DNA from: Neorhizobium sp. SHOUNA12A
GTDB taxonomy: Bacteria > Pseudomonadota > Alphaproteobacteria > Rhizobiales > Rhizobiaceae
Assembly: GCF_023006505.1 (NCBI RefSeq)
Contig: NZ_JALBGV010000022.1
Span: 1 to 64,000 of the forward strand
Direction of reading: 5' to 3'
Length of the DNA stretch: 64,000 nucleotides
A program made the translations under genes and the position numbers. The first letter of the stretch is position 1. Each line of letters starts with the position of its first letter. Of the stretch, positions 8,918 to 17,369 are shown piece after piece. The notes beneath the pieces were generated by a model. It was not told the origin of the DNA and did not search any database. It saw nothing but the letters and a program-made list of their open reading frames with translations.

Positions 8918-8988
8918 TTATTTGACGGCGCCCGCCGTCAGCCCCTTGACGATATAGCGGCTCCAGAAAGATTCCGACGAGGACCAGG
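8918..8988 (-). pseudogene. C-terminal remnant of a MalG-type sugar ABC permease
   Basis: The minus strand here encodes ESFWSRYIVKGLTAGAVK followed by a TAA. This is the characteristic C-terminus of MalG-type carbohydrate permeases (compare KIVAGLTAGAVKG ending the intact permease at 46142-46978). The frame is closed by a stop at 8989-8991, so only about 23 codons remain. It lies 20 bases upstream of fucU in the same direction, which is what an intact sugar-uptake operon would look like before a deletion removed the rest. Confidence 0.7.
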
Positions 8989-9051
8989 GTCATGATCGCA
9001 GTCGTTCGGAACTTTTTGGGCTGGACCGTTGAGGGGCTGTTCGCTCCGCCA

Positions 9052-10212
9052 CTACCAGGCCGCCCTGTATATCGACAGTGCGTCAGCCTCGCCAATCTCG
9101 CGAGGGTTGTTGACGAGAAGTCGGGTCTGTTTCATGGCGTCCCGCGCCATTCCGGCCAAGTGCTCTTCTCCGATACCCACGTCCCGCAGCCGCGGCTGAA
9201 GGCCGAGCTTAAGCGACAACCCGGCAAGTCCTTCGATGAAAGCGGCGCATCGTCGCTGGTGTCCCTGTTCCGAAGCAAGTTCCGGAAAAACGTCCGCTGC
9301 GATCTCCGCGTATATCGATGCAGCGTCCGGCGAATTGAACTGCAGGACGTGCGGGAGCACGAGCGCGTTTGAAAGGCCGTGGGGAATGTGGAAGGTCCCG
9401 CCGATCGGATAGGCCAACGCATGAACCGCCGCCACAGGAGAGTTCGCGAAGGCCTGTCCAGCCAGCATAGAGCCGAGAAGCATTGCGCCGCGGGCGACAC
9501 GATCCTTTCCGTCCAAGACCGCCTTCTCAATATTCGAGCCTAAAAGCTGCAGCGCCTGACGCGCAAGCATCTTTGAAAGAGGATTGTTGTTCGCGCTCTT
9601 CGACGCATAGGCCTCGATCGCATGAACCATGGCGTCGATGCCGGTGGCGGCCGTTATGTGAGCGGGAAGGCTTAAGGTCAGATCGGGATCGAGGATCGCG
9701 ATGTCGGGCAGGATGATGGACGACGACACGCCACGCTTCTCGTCGCCGCCGACCGTGATAATGGAAACCGGGGTGACCTCCGATCCTGTTCCAGCCGTGG
9801 TGGGAACAAGAACCAGTGGCAGCCGCGGCCCCTTCGCATTCCCCACGCCCCACGCCTCGTCGAGGGGCTCACCTGAACCGCAGAGCAATGCGACGACTTT
9901 GGCCACGTCAAGTGAAGAACCGCCGCCGAAGCCGATGACCCCGGAGACATTGTCAGCCTTGGCGGCGCCTGCCGCAGCCATCACGGTCGCGAGCGATGGG
10001 TCCGCTTCGACTCCATCGAACACAGTGGTCTCGATGCCGGAGGCAGTGAGAGACGCAAGAGCAGGTTCACAAAGGCCAAGCTGTCGCAATCCGGGGTCTG
10101 TCACGAAGAGAATACGGCGGCCGAGCTTCTGCTTTACGAGATCGCCGATCGCAGATGCAGCACCAGGTCGAAAGACGATCTGTGCGCTTGTACTGAAGAC
10201 AAACGGATTCAT
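9052..10212 (-). CDS. Iron-containing alcohol dehydrogenase family protein, possible maleylacetate reductase
   Basis: NAD(P)H-linked, metal-dependent oxidoreductase of 386 residues, the normal length for the family. It shows the nucleotide-binding GFGGGSSLDVAK near residues 94-105, PTTAGTGSEVT near 138-147, and metal ligands D193 and H197 (GIDAMVHAIEAY) with further histidines in the HALAYPIGGTFHIPHG stretch. The ATG at 10212 has AAGGGG upstream. Family members include maleylacetate reductase, which completes aromatic (hydroxyquinol, chlorocatechol) breakdown, and short-chain alcohol dehydrogenases. No dioxygenase gene lies nearby to settle which; a small upstream frame overlaps its start by 4 bp. 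Confidence 0.85.
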   Translation of the reverse strand: MNPFVFSTSAQIVFRPGAASAIGDLVKQKLGRRILFVTDPGLRQLGLCEPALASLTASGIETTVFDGVEADPSLATVMAAAGAAKADNVSGVIGFGGGSSLDVAKVVALLCGSGEPLDEAWGVGNAKGPRLPLVLVPTTAGTGSEVTPVSIITVGGDEKRGVSSSIILPDIAILDPDLTLSLPAHITAATGIDAMVHAIEAYASKSANNNPLSKMLARQALQLLGSNIEKAVLDGKDRVARGAMLLGSMLAGQAFANSPVAAVHALAYPIGGTFHIPHGLSNALVLPHVLQFNSPDAASIYAEIAADVFPELASEQGHQRRCAAFIEGLAGLSLKLGLQPRLRDVGIGEEHLAGMARDAMKQTRLLVNNPREIGEADALSIYRAAW

Positions 10213-10330
10213 GCATTTTCCCCTTGCCGATTTGCGCCTACGACGCGGTCCGGGACCTTGTCGGGCAATAGCCGGGCTTTGCAGTGTTTGAGCAGAGCAC
10301 CTAGTCGAGTGCAACGGCACCCATTAGAAC
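10209..10330 (-). pseudogene. Possible C-terminal remnant of an upstream gene, AMP-ligase-like
   Basis: A minus-strand frame ending in a TGA that overlaps the dehydrogenase ATG (ATGA) encodes LLKHCKARLLPDKVPDRVV. This resembles the C-terminal lid of acyl-CoA/AMP ligases (HCxxRLxxYKVPxxFV). Nothing recognisable lies further upstream, so it would be the last fragment of a deleted gene once coupled to the dehydrogenase. The similarity is short and could be chance. Confidence 0.25.
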
Positions 10331-10909
10331 GATGCTTGCGACCGGTGTTCCCCAACATTGGGTCAGGCACGCCTGTGACGGCAGCCCACAGTCGCATAGC
10401 CGCATGGCCGAGCAAATTGCCTTCTCCACTTTGACGGGACGCTTGGCCCGCCCTCCTCCCGCCACGGCCCGCCAGAAAGTGAAAGGACCCGATGAACTAT
10501 CACCAGAAGCGAGGGGAAACATCAAGGTTACTCAGCGTGCCTCTGACGCTCGGCCCGCCGATGCTTCCGCCAGGTTTCCTACCAAAGCCGGACCTCCCTT
10601 GAAAGGGCCGGCGCAACCGGGATGGCCACTGCGACCAACATTACCCAATCCGTCTTGCACATCAAACAACTCTCCGGTGAGCACCACACGCCATTAAGTA
10701 TAAAGGTGAGGTGTTCGACGGGGATATTCAGGCGAGATAAAATCCAGCGTGACTTTCCTATCTAACTGATATTTCACCATCTGAAGAAATCAGGGCAGCC
10801 GAAACAAACGATGAACGTTCCCGCCCGGAAACAAGCGCGGGCGCGCACGGCCTATGCGAAAAGCACAAATCGCGCAGCTATCCAAGAACGTGCGGCGATA
10901 AAAGCGCGT
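10331..10909. other. Non-coding stretch with no recognisable gene
   Basis: Several overlapping short frames exist on both strands, but none has a domain, a signal or a good ribosome-binding site. Given the remnants on both sides, this is probably scrambled sequence left by deletions and insertions. Confidence 0.4.
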
Positions 10910-11188
10910 TCAGCGTTCGAACCGCTCCAGCATCCTCTTCAGTTGTGCATTTTGCAGCTGAAGCTTGCGCGCCAGCTGGTCCCGCAGCAGCCTGATCTCC
11001 TCATCAAGGGGGATTGCATTGTTAGAAGCGGCGGGAACGCCTGGAGAGGGTGGCGGAACGGATTCGCCCCCTGCCGCTTTCTTCCCCGCGTGCTGCGCTT
11101 TCGCGCCGCACCTTCGCCGGCCTGGGAGGGTTTCAGTATCAGCCGCCTCCACGGGCTTGGCGCCTTCGATATCTGTGCCCGACCTGAG
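10910..11188 (-). pseudogene. C-terminal fragment of an unrecognised protein, cut by IS481 end
   Basis: The minus-strand frame ends with a low-complexity Pro/Ala linker followed by a charged helix (LDEEIRLLRDQLARKLQL, then NAQLKRMLERF) and a TGA. This kind of Pro-rich linker plus leucine-repeat coiled tail looks like a genuine protein C-terminus. Upstream, the frame runs into sequence I take to be the left end of the IS481-type fragment, so the N-terminus is missing. I do not recognise the protein and assign no function. Confidence 0.35.
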
Positions 11189-11252
11189 AGATAGGTGACG
11201 TTTTGTACCGAAGACATGGGTAACACTTTTTCGCTTTCGGCGGGAGGTGTTG

Positions 11253-11450
11253 ATGCCGTGGAGAGAGACTTCGGTTATGGAAGAGCGTCTACGATTTGTC
11301 GCCCGGCTTCTGCAGGGCGAAGGCATGAGCGAAGTTTGCCGGGATTTCGGTATCTCGCGCAAGACCGGCTACAAGATCTTCAACCGTTACAAGGATGATG
11401 GCCCTGAGGCCTTGAGCGACCGATCGCGCCGGCCGGTTCGCTATGCCACG
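11253..11450 (+). pseudogene. IS481-family transposase, N-terminal fragment
   Basis: From the ATG at 11253, with GGAGG upstream, the frame encodes the N-terminal helix-turn-helix of an IS481-type transposase: MPWRETSVMEERLRFV, VCRDFGISRKTGYKIFNRY, PEALSDRSRRPVRYA. The similarity stops after about 64 codons and the frame closes at 11627 with unrelated sequence; the DDE catalytic core is absent. Upstream bases around 11190-11225 resemble the terminal region of IS481 elements. This is a truncated, inactive copy. Confidence 0.7.
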
Positions 11451-11602
11451 AGTATCGCATCGAGAAATGTTTTCGCATGTCATTCTGCACAGCGATGTCG
11501 CCAACGAATGCCGTCTTTCACCAGACTGAAGTTCTGCCAGCGGGCGCATACTGTACTGCTCGGGCCAGAGCATCTGGACGCGCAGAAATACTCGCCGACC
11601 TC
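11451..11602. other. Unassigned sequence between IS481 fragment and IS5-type element
   Basis: This 150-base stretch belongs to neither recognisable insertion element. Frames run through it in several registers but I cannot relate any to a known protein. It may be host sequence or part of a third, unrecognised element. Confidence 0.3.
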
Positions 11603-11884
11603 AGAGCCCGTCCGAGAATTGGGTTGAGTGATCGGGCCGATGATGATTCCAAGGAGGTGTCTGGAGCCTGAATGAAAGCGCCATGTGGAACCCGACCACC
11701 CGGCGGCGGTATAGTCGCAAACAGCCACGATACGAAACCGACCTGACGGATGCAGCCGAAACCGCCGGCTATGGAAAGACCCGGAAGCAACCATCAAGTC
11801 CGCCAAGGCCTTCCTTTATGCCGCATCCATCATGACCCTCGTCAGACGGATCGCACGCCCATCATGAATTCTCGGACGGACTCT
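11603..11884 (+). mobile_element. Internally deleted IS5-type element with terminal inverted repeats
   Basis: A 282-bp unit is bounded by an 18-base terminal inverted repeat with one mismatch: AGAGCCCGTCCGAGAATT at 11603-11620 and its complement at 11867-11884. Inside, a frame from the ATG at 11683 gives an IS5-type N-terminus (MWNPTTRRRYSRKQPRYETD, then LTDA). It is joined in another frame to an IS5-type C-terminus (RLWKDPEATIKSAKAFLYAA, then RRIARPS and the TGA at 11865). The whole catalytic centre is missing. No clear target duplication is seen. Such an element could move only with transposase supplied elsewhere. Confidence 0.75.
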
Positions 11885-13220
11885 AAGCAGTCCTGGCAAA
11901 CGGTATCTTCCCCCCGACCGGCCCCAGCCCGAAATGCGACCGCAGGGTACTGCCTTCATAATCGGTACGGAAGAGACCCCGCTTGCGCAGGATTGGGACG
12001 ACTTCGGTCGCGAACAGTTCGAGCTGCTTGTTGACGATTGGCGGCATCACGTTGAAGCCATCGGCGGCGCCGGTCTTGAACCAGTCCTCGATGATATCGG
12101 CTACCTGCTCTGGGGTGCCTGTCGCAGTGAAGTGCCCTCTTGCGCCGGCAAGCTTCTGGAGCAACTTGCGCAGCGTCAGGCCTTCCTTCAGCGCAAGATC
12201 GACATAACCGGTCGCCCGGCTCTTGGAGGCCTCCACCTGCGCCGGATCCGGGAAATCGTCCTGGGTTAGGACACGGTCGAGCGGAATGCCGGAGAAGTCA
12301 TGGCCTCCGAACCGCGCCGAGAGCCGGGCAAGCCCGATCTGGGGGCTTGTCAGCGCGTCGAGTTCTTCCCACACCTGCTGGGCTTCACGCGTGGTCGATC
12401 CGATGGCGGCGCTGATGCCCGGCAGGACGACGATATCCTCCGGGCGACGGCCGTAACCGACAGCCCGCCCCTTCACGTCGGAATAGAAGGATTGCGCGGT
12501 CTCCTTTCCGAGATGCGCTGTGAAGATCGCCTCCGCCCAGCGTGCAGCAAAGCCCCGGCCGGAATCCGACTGGCCCGCCTGAATATAAACCGGACGGCCC
12601 TGCGGGCTGCTCGGTACGTTCAGCGGTCCCTGCGTGCGGAAATGCGTACCATTGTAGTTGGCCGGCTGGATGAGCGAGGGATCGAGGTACTGCCCCGTCT
12701 CCCGGTTGTCGCGGATTGCCTGGGAGGGGAAGCTCCGCCACAAGGCGTCGACGGCCTCGACGAATTCCTCGGCGATCTCATAACGGTCGCCATGGCTGAC
12801 ATCCTGTGCCAGACCATAGTTGAGGCCGGCCTGCGGAGCCCAGGATGTGACGATATTCCAGCCCGCGCGTCCGCCGGACAGGTGGTCGAGAGAAGCGAAT
12901 TGCCGGGCATGCGTATAGGGAAGGCTGTAGGTCGTCGAAGCGGTGCCGATCAGGCCGATCTTGTCGGTGCGGGCAGCCAATGCCGACAGGAGGGTAATCG
13001 GCTCCATCGAGCCGCTGGCGACCAGCCCACCGTTGTTGGGAGCAACCAGGGCATCGGCGAGGAACACCGCGTCGAACTTGGCGGCCTCGGCAATTCGCGC
13101 AGCCTCGACATAGAGTTCCAGATCGGTAAGGGCGCGGCGTGTGGAATCCGGATGACGCCATGCGCCCTCGTGGTGGCCGCGGGGCATCAGGAATAGATTG
13201 AAGTGCAGCTGACGCGTCAT
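11883..13220 (-). CDS. LLM-class flavin-dependent monooxygenase, NtaA/SnaA/DszA type
   Basis: Bacterial luciferase-like monooxygenase of 445 residues that uses reduced flavin supplied by a separate reductase. The NtaA-type architecture is visible: FNLFLMPRGHHEGAWRHPDS at the start, FDAVFLADAL, the [17 protein letters not shown] segment, and RPVYIQAGQSDSGRGFA. The start at 13220 puts it 10 bp after the SsuB-like ATPase gene, so it is the last gene of that transporter operon. Together with a sulfonate-type transporter the likely role is oxidative C-S cleavage of an imported organosulfur compound. Its TAG stop abuts the IS5-type terminal repeat. Confidence 0.88.
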   Translation of the reverse strand: MTRQLHFNLFLMPRGHHEGAWRHPDSTRRALTDLELYVEAARIAEAAKFDAVFLADALVAPNNGGLVASGSMEPITLLSALAARTDKIGLIGTASTTYSLPYTHARQFASLDHLSGGRAGWNIVTSWAPQAGLNYGLAQDVSHGDRYEIAEEFVEAVDALWRSFPSQAIRDNRETGQYLDPSLIQPANYNGTHFRTQGPLNVPSSPQGRPVYIQAGQSDSGRGFAARWAEAIFTAHLGKETAQSFYSDVKGRAVGYGRRPEDIVVLPGISAAIGSTTREAQQVWEELDALTSPQIGLARLSARFGGHDFSGIPLDRVLTQDDFPDPAQVEASKSRATGYVDLALKEGLTLRKLLQKLAGARGHFTATGTPEQVADIIEDWFKTGAADGFNVMPPIVNKQLELFATEVVPILRKRGLFRTDYEGSTLRSHFGLGPVGGKIPFARTA

Positions 13221-13230
13221 TGGATTTCTC

Positions 13231-13959
13231 TCAGATGAGGTTATGTTCGACGCCGAAGCTGGCGAGCAGCATGCGGCGGAGTTCGATGAAGGCGAGATGC
13301 CCGAGACTGCGCGGATGAGGCAGATCGACCTGATGATCCTCGGCGATCCGCCCATCCTTCAAAACCAGGATGCGGTCGGAAAGCAGCAGCGCCTCGTCGA
13401 CGTCATGCGTCACGAGAACGACCGTCGGCTTGTTCTGTTCTACCAGGTGGAACAAAAGACCATGCATGCGGATCCGTGTCAGGGCGTCGAGAGCGCCGAA
13501 CGGTTCGTCCGCCAGCAGCAGTTCTGGCCGGCGCAGCAGGGACCTTGCCAGCGCCGCACGCTGTTTCTGACCGCCGGACAGGGTGGACGGCCAGACATTG
13601 GCCTTGTCGCCCAGCCCCACCGCTTCCAGCATGGCGAGAGCCGCTGCTTTCGCGTCGGCGCGGCGTAATCCGAGCGTCAGGTTGTCGATGACGCTCATCC
13701 ATGGCAGCAACCGTGCATCCTGGAACAGAACGGACGTATTTGCCGGCCGGCGGAACTCTCCCTCGGTCACCGCATCGTCGTCCAGCCCGGCAAGCGCCCG
13801 AAGCAGGGTCGTCTTGCCGGAACCGGATTCGCCGAGTAGAGCAACGAACTGCCCCTTGGGAATTTCGAGCGTGATGTCTTTGAGGATGGTCTTGTCGCCG
13901 AAACCGCGCGAAAGGTTGCGGAGCGAAACCGACGAGAACGACGAGGTGTGGACGTTCAT
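13231..13959 (-). CDS. SsuB/TauB-like ABC transporter ATP-binding protein
   Basis: Cytoplasmic ATPase of a sulfonate/nitrate/taurine-type importer, 242 residues. It has Walker A (LGESGSGKTT), a Q-loop (VLFQDARLLPW, typical of SsuB), signature LSGGQKQRAAL, Walker B (LLLADEPFGALD) and VTHDVDEAL. I start it at the ATG at 13959, which overlaps the permease stop by 4 bp; the longer frame to 14160 is only read-through in the permease gene. Confidence 0.92.
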   Translation of the reverse strand: MNVHTSSFSSVSLRNLSRGFGDKTILKDITLEIPKGQFVALLGESGSGKTTLLRALAGLDDDAVTEGEFRRPANTSVLFQDARLLPWMSVIDNLTLGLRRADAKAAALAMLEAVGLGDKANVWPSTLSGGQKQRAALARSLLRRPELLLADEPFGALDALTRIRMHGLLFHLVEQNKPTVVLVTHDVDEALLLSDRILVLKDGRIAEDHQVDLPHPRSLGHLAFIELRRMLLASFGVEHNLI

Positions 13960-14819
13960 GCTCCCAAAGCCCTCCGATAGGCGAGTGCGCGGGACTCGAT
14001 CAACCGCACGACGGTATCGGAGACAAGCCCGAAGATCGCATAGATGAAGATCCCGACGACAATGACGTCGGTCTGCCCCCAGTCGCGGGCGCGGTTCATG
14101 AGATATCCGATCCCGGTCTGCGTATTGATGAGCTCGAGGACGACGAGCGCCGTCCAACAAAGGGTCACTGCCAACCGCAACGAGACGAAGAAACCGGGCA
14201 GAGCACCGGGCAGCGCCACTTTCCGGATGAATTCGCCGCGGGTGAGGCCGAGTGTGCGGGCCAGTTCCACATGGCCGATGTCTATCCCCCGCAGCGCCGC
14301 GTGGGTGTTGATATAGACCGGCACCAGAACTGCGGTGAAGATCAGGAAGATCTTCATCGCCTCGCCGATGCCGAGCCAGATAATCACGAGCGGGACGAGC
14401 GCCAGCGTTGGTACGGCGCGCTTGATCTGCACCACGCCATCGATCAGCGCCTCCCCGCTTCGGGTCAGGCCGGACAGAAGTGCGAGGATGATCCCAACCG
14501 TGACACCGAGAAAAAGTCCGGCATAGGCACGCCCGGCCGAAGCCAGCAGGTGCGGTAGCAGCGTGCCGTCGGCCAGCATTCCGTATCCGGCCACCCCCGC
14601 GGCCGACGGGGCCGTCAGGGTGTAGGGCGACAAGATGCCGAGGCGGGAAGCCGCTTCCCAGACGATCAGAACGAGGAGAGGACCGATCAGTCTCGCACCG
14701 GTCGGAAGCTGCCTCGGCGTCAAACGGACAGCCTTGCCGACTTCTGACTGCTGATCGCCAGCCGACTGCGTCTTTTCCAAACGCCCCGAAAGGTATGGAT
14801 ATGAAATGAAGTCCGTCAC
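13956..14819 (-). CDS. SsuC/TauC-like ABC transporter permease
   Basis: Inner-membrane permease of the sulfonate-type importer, 287 residues. A basic N-terminal tail is followed by about six hydrophobic segments and the family EAA-loop region (ARTLGLTRGEFIRKVALPGALPG written here only as the ARTLG to ALPG block near residues 190-212). The gene lies 37 bp after the binding-protein gene and overlaps the ATPase gene by 4 bp, so binding protein, permease, ATPase and monooxygenase form one transcript. Confidence 0.9.
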   Translation of the reverse strand: MTDFISYPYLSGRLEKTQSAGDQQSEVGKAVRLTPRQLPTGARLIGPLLVLIVWEAASRLGILSPYTLTAPSAAGVAGYGMLADGTLLPHLLASAGRAYAGLFLGVTVGIILALLSGLTRSGEALIDGVVQIKRAVPTLALVPLVIIWLGIGEAMKIFLIFTAVLVPVYINTHAALRGIDIGHVELARTLGLTRGEFIRKVALPGALPGFFVSLRLAVTLCWTALVVLELINTQTGIGYLMNRARDWGQTDVIVVGIFIYAIFGLVSDTVVRLIESRALAYRRALGA

Positions 14820-14856
14820 GGTTCCTCCTCGTGTTCTCTGGAGATCGAAAGCGGCA

Positions 14857-15840
14857 TCAGCGCGCAGCTACGATGACCGGGTCGAATGTGCTGACGAACG
14901 ACGTCTTGGCGTCGAAACGTTCCTTGATCGACCCGGCCTGATAGAGAATGTCGATCAGCTTCTGGTGATGAGGGATGGCCTCTGCCGACGTCGGCAGGAC
15001 GAGCGGCGATTCCGCGGCCAGGATCGCCGCAGTATCGTCGGGCGAGATGCGCTGGAAATCGGTGTAATAGAACTTCCCCCAGGCTTGCCTGTTGGCATTC
15101 GCCCATTTGGCACCGCGGGTGAACGCGCCGAGGAAGCTTTCAACGGCCGCGACCTTCTTCGGATCGGCCAGAGCAGCGGGGCGGGCGTAGAAATAGCTGG
15201 TGCTCGGCAGGATCTGGCGCTCGACCGGATCGAGAACCGGCGAAGCCCCGGCCTGCTTGGTCAGGCGAGTAACATGCGGTTCAGTCAAAACGGCGACGTC
15301 GACGGCACCGGAACGGACCGCGTCCGGCAGATCGGCTACGCGAAGATTCACCAGTTCCACATCCTTGAGCGAAATGCCCGCACGGTTCAGCGCCTCGATC
15401 AGGAAAACCTGCCGGCCGGAGCCTTCGATATAGCTGAGCTTCTTGCCCTTGAGATCTGCCAGTTTGTTGATGACCAGTCCGGGACGGCTCGTCAGGCGAT
15501 ATTGCGCCACCTCTCGCGTAAACGTGCCGATGATCGGCAGAAGCGTGCCGGCCGCCCGCGCCTGGATTGGCGGCGTATCGCCGACATAGGCGATATCCAG
15601 CGCACCGGCCCGCATCGCCTCGAGAATAGCGGGGCCACCGGCGAAATTTGGAAAGCTTGCCTTAAATTCAAGATTCGGTGCTTCGCCGCTGGCATCGAGA
15701 AGATGGCGAACGAATTCGCTCTGGTCCGCGACGGCAAGCGTGGTGTTGGGATCGACCGTCAGGGCTGCCTCGGTCTGGCGGCCAAACGCGAGACCGAGCG
15801 AAAGGGTGGAGGCAAAGGATAGGAATGTACGTCGGTTCAC
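14857..15840 (-). CDS. SsuA-like solute-binding protein (sulfonate type)
   Basis: Periplasmic receptor, 327 residues, for the SsuBC-like transporter. The start is a GTG at 15840 with GGGGAA upstream. The N-terminus MNRRTFLSFASTLSLGLAF is a signal peptide of Tat-like appearance (NRRTFL). The mature part matches the SsuA/NMT1 fold: GALDIAYVGDTPP, LKGKKLSYIEGSG, and VDVAVLTEPH. Neighbouring monooxygenase and lyase genes suggest an organosulfur ligand such as an alkylsulfonate or sulfone; the exact compound is not evident. Confidence 0.88.
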   Translation of the reverse strand: MNRRTFLSFASTLSLGLAFGRQTEAALTVDPNTTLAVADQSEFVRHLLDASGEAPNLEFKASFPNFAGGPAILEAMRAGALDIAYVGDTPPIQARAAGTLLPIIGTFTREVAQYRLTSRPGLVINKLADLKGKKLSYIEGSGRQVFLIEALNRAGISLKDVELVNLRVADLPDAVRSGAVDVAVLTEPHVTRLTKQAGASPVLDPVERQILPSTSYFYARPAALADPKKVAAVESFLGAFTRGAKWANANRQAWGKFYYTDFQRISPDDTAAILAAESPLVLPTSAEAIPHHQKLIDILYQAGSIKERFDAKTSFVSTFDPVIVAAR

Positions 15841-15910
15841 AGGTCGGTTCCCCAGCTAACAAATCGGTGTCGAACACCGGCCGGGATAAAAGTGCAGCGA
15901 AACGATAGAT

Positions 15911-15948
15911 TTTATAAGAAATGTATTTTTCTCAACCCGGTGCCGGGT
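15911..15948 (-). promoter_or_regulatory. Candidate promoter and operator of the SsuA-like operon
   Basis: On the minus strand a TATAAA box (15916-15911) lies about 70 bases before the GTG start. Some 19-32 bases further upstream is an inverted repeat ACCCGG-TG-CCGGGT (15935-15948), positioned where a regulator could act at the -35. No good -35 hexamer is visible, which fits an activator-dependent promoter. Confidence 0.35.
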
Positions 15949-16178
15949 GACAAATTCGTTTCGGTCATGCTTCATGACCCGGATAAACGATCCAGCTCGC
16001 TCCGCCGCGTGTGTTCACGGCCAACTTAACCGGATAGACGCATTGCGCTCGTGGAACCGGTAACCTTGAGGCCTTCTAGGCTCTTGAACGGAATCGGACG
16101 TAAACTTGGGAAAGAGGCGGCAATTAAATAAGCCAGTTAAGTCTGTCGCCATAGGCTTACGACTTACACTGAAGACGC
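15949..16178. other. Intergenic stretch with no recognisable gene
   Basis: This separates the SsuABC-like operon from the cystathionine-lyase-like gene. I see neither a coding frame of note nor a clear terminator. Confidence 0.4.
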
Positions 16179-17369
16179 TTATGCCATTGCGGCCGCTGCA
16201 AAGCCTCCTTCGAGATCAGCGATCAAGTCTTGGACATCCTCAAGCCCGATCTGCAGGCGCAGAACAGGGCCGCCGGCCGGCGGCGAAATGATCTTGCGAT
16301 CGAACAGGTTCACGTGCAGCGCGAGACTCGGGAAGCCGCCCCAGGAATAGCCAAGGCCGAAAAGCTTTAAGCCATTGAGAAAAGCTTGGGCTTTTCTCTT
16401 GTAATCCTTCTTGTGCTCGACCTTCAGCACGAAAGAAAAGATGCCGCTCGCGCCTTTGAAGTCTCGCTTCCAAAGATCGTGACCGGGAGAACTCGGCAAT
16501 GCCGGATGCAGCACCCGACCCACCTCGTCCCTGCCCTCCAACCATCGGGCAATGACAAGAGCGCTTTCCTGGTGGCGTTCGAGCCGGACGCCCATGGTGC
16601 GCAGACCACGCAGCACCTGATAGGCATCGTCCGGCGCACCGCAGATGCCCAGCGCGCCATTGGTCTCCTTCAGGCGCGGCCAGTGCTCCGCGTTGGCGGA
16701 CACGGTGCCCATCAGGATATCCGAATGGCCCGCCGGATACTTGGTGACGGCCTGGATGGAGATGTCGACGCCGAAATCGAGCGGACGGAAATAAAGCGGC
16801 GTCGCCCAGGTATTGTCCATGGTGACAACTGCGCCCTGCCGATGCGCGACTTCCACGATGGCCGGGATATCCTGCATCTCGAACGTGTTCGAACCCGGCG
16901 CTTCGGTGTGCACCAGCTTAGTGTTTGGCCGGAACAGTTTTTCGATATCGGCGCCGGCCATCGCGTCATAGAATTCAGCCTCCACGCCGAACCGCGCGAG
17001 CATCGTCTCACAGAAATGCCGGGTGGGGCCATAGACGGAATCCACCACCAGCGCATGATCGCCGGGTGAAAGATAGGCGAGGAAGGCGATCGTCACGGCC
17101 GCAAGGCCCGAAGGCACCAGGATCGTTCCGGCCGCACCTTCCAGTTCGTTAAGCGCCTCGCAGAGCGCGTTCGTGGTCGGTGTACCGCGCGTGCCATAGG
17201 TGTATTTCTGGGCATGCGTATCCATCGCTTCGGCGCTCGGAAACAGGACGGTCGATGCCCGGACGGGCGGCGGATTGATGAAGCCGTGATAGTCGAACGG
17301 GTCATATCCGGCACGAACGAGCTGGGTATTCATGCCGAGCGCGCTCGTCTGCTTGCGGTCTTCAGTCAT
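16179..17369 (-). CDS. PLP-dependent cystathionine beta-lyase / gamma-synthase family enzyme (MetC-like)
   Basis: Cytoplasmic pyridoxal-phosphate enzyme of 396 residues, typical of the Cys/Met metabolism PLP family. Features are YTYGTRGTPTTNALCEAL, the cofactor-stacking SGLAAVTIAFLA region, D185 in TMDNTWATPLYF, the Schiff-base lysine K210 in QAVTKYPAGHSD, and FSFVLK near the end. Family members split cystathionine or other S-substituted cysteines, giving a thiol, pyruvate and ammonia. Its ATG overlaps the stop of the disrupted LLM gene (ATGA), which ties it to the cysteine-conjugate operon upstream. It could release thiols from cysteine conjugates. Confidence 0.88.
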   Translation of the reverse strand: MTEDRKQTSALGMNTQLVRAGYDPFDYHGFINPPPVRASTVLFPSAEAMDTHAQKYTYGTRGTPTTNALCEALNELEGAAGTILVPSGLAAVTIAFLAYLSPGDHALVVDSVYGPTRHFCETMLARFGVEAEFYDAMAGADIEKLFRPNTKLVHTEAPGSNTFEMQDIPAIVEVAHRQGAVVTMDNTWATPLYFRPLDFGVDISIQAVTKYPAGHSDILMGTVSANAEHWPRLKETNGALGICGAPDDAYQVLRGLRTMGVRLERHQESALVIARWLEGRDEVGRVLHPALPSSPGHDLWKRDFKGASGIFSFVLKVEHKKDYKRKAQAFLNGLKLFGLGYSWGGFPSLALHVNLFDRKIISPPAGGPVLRLQIGLEDVQDLIADLEGGFAAAAMA

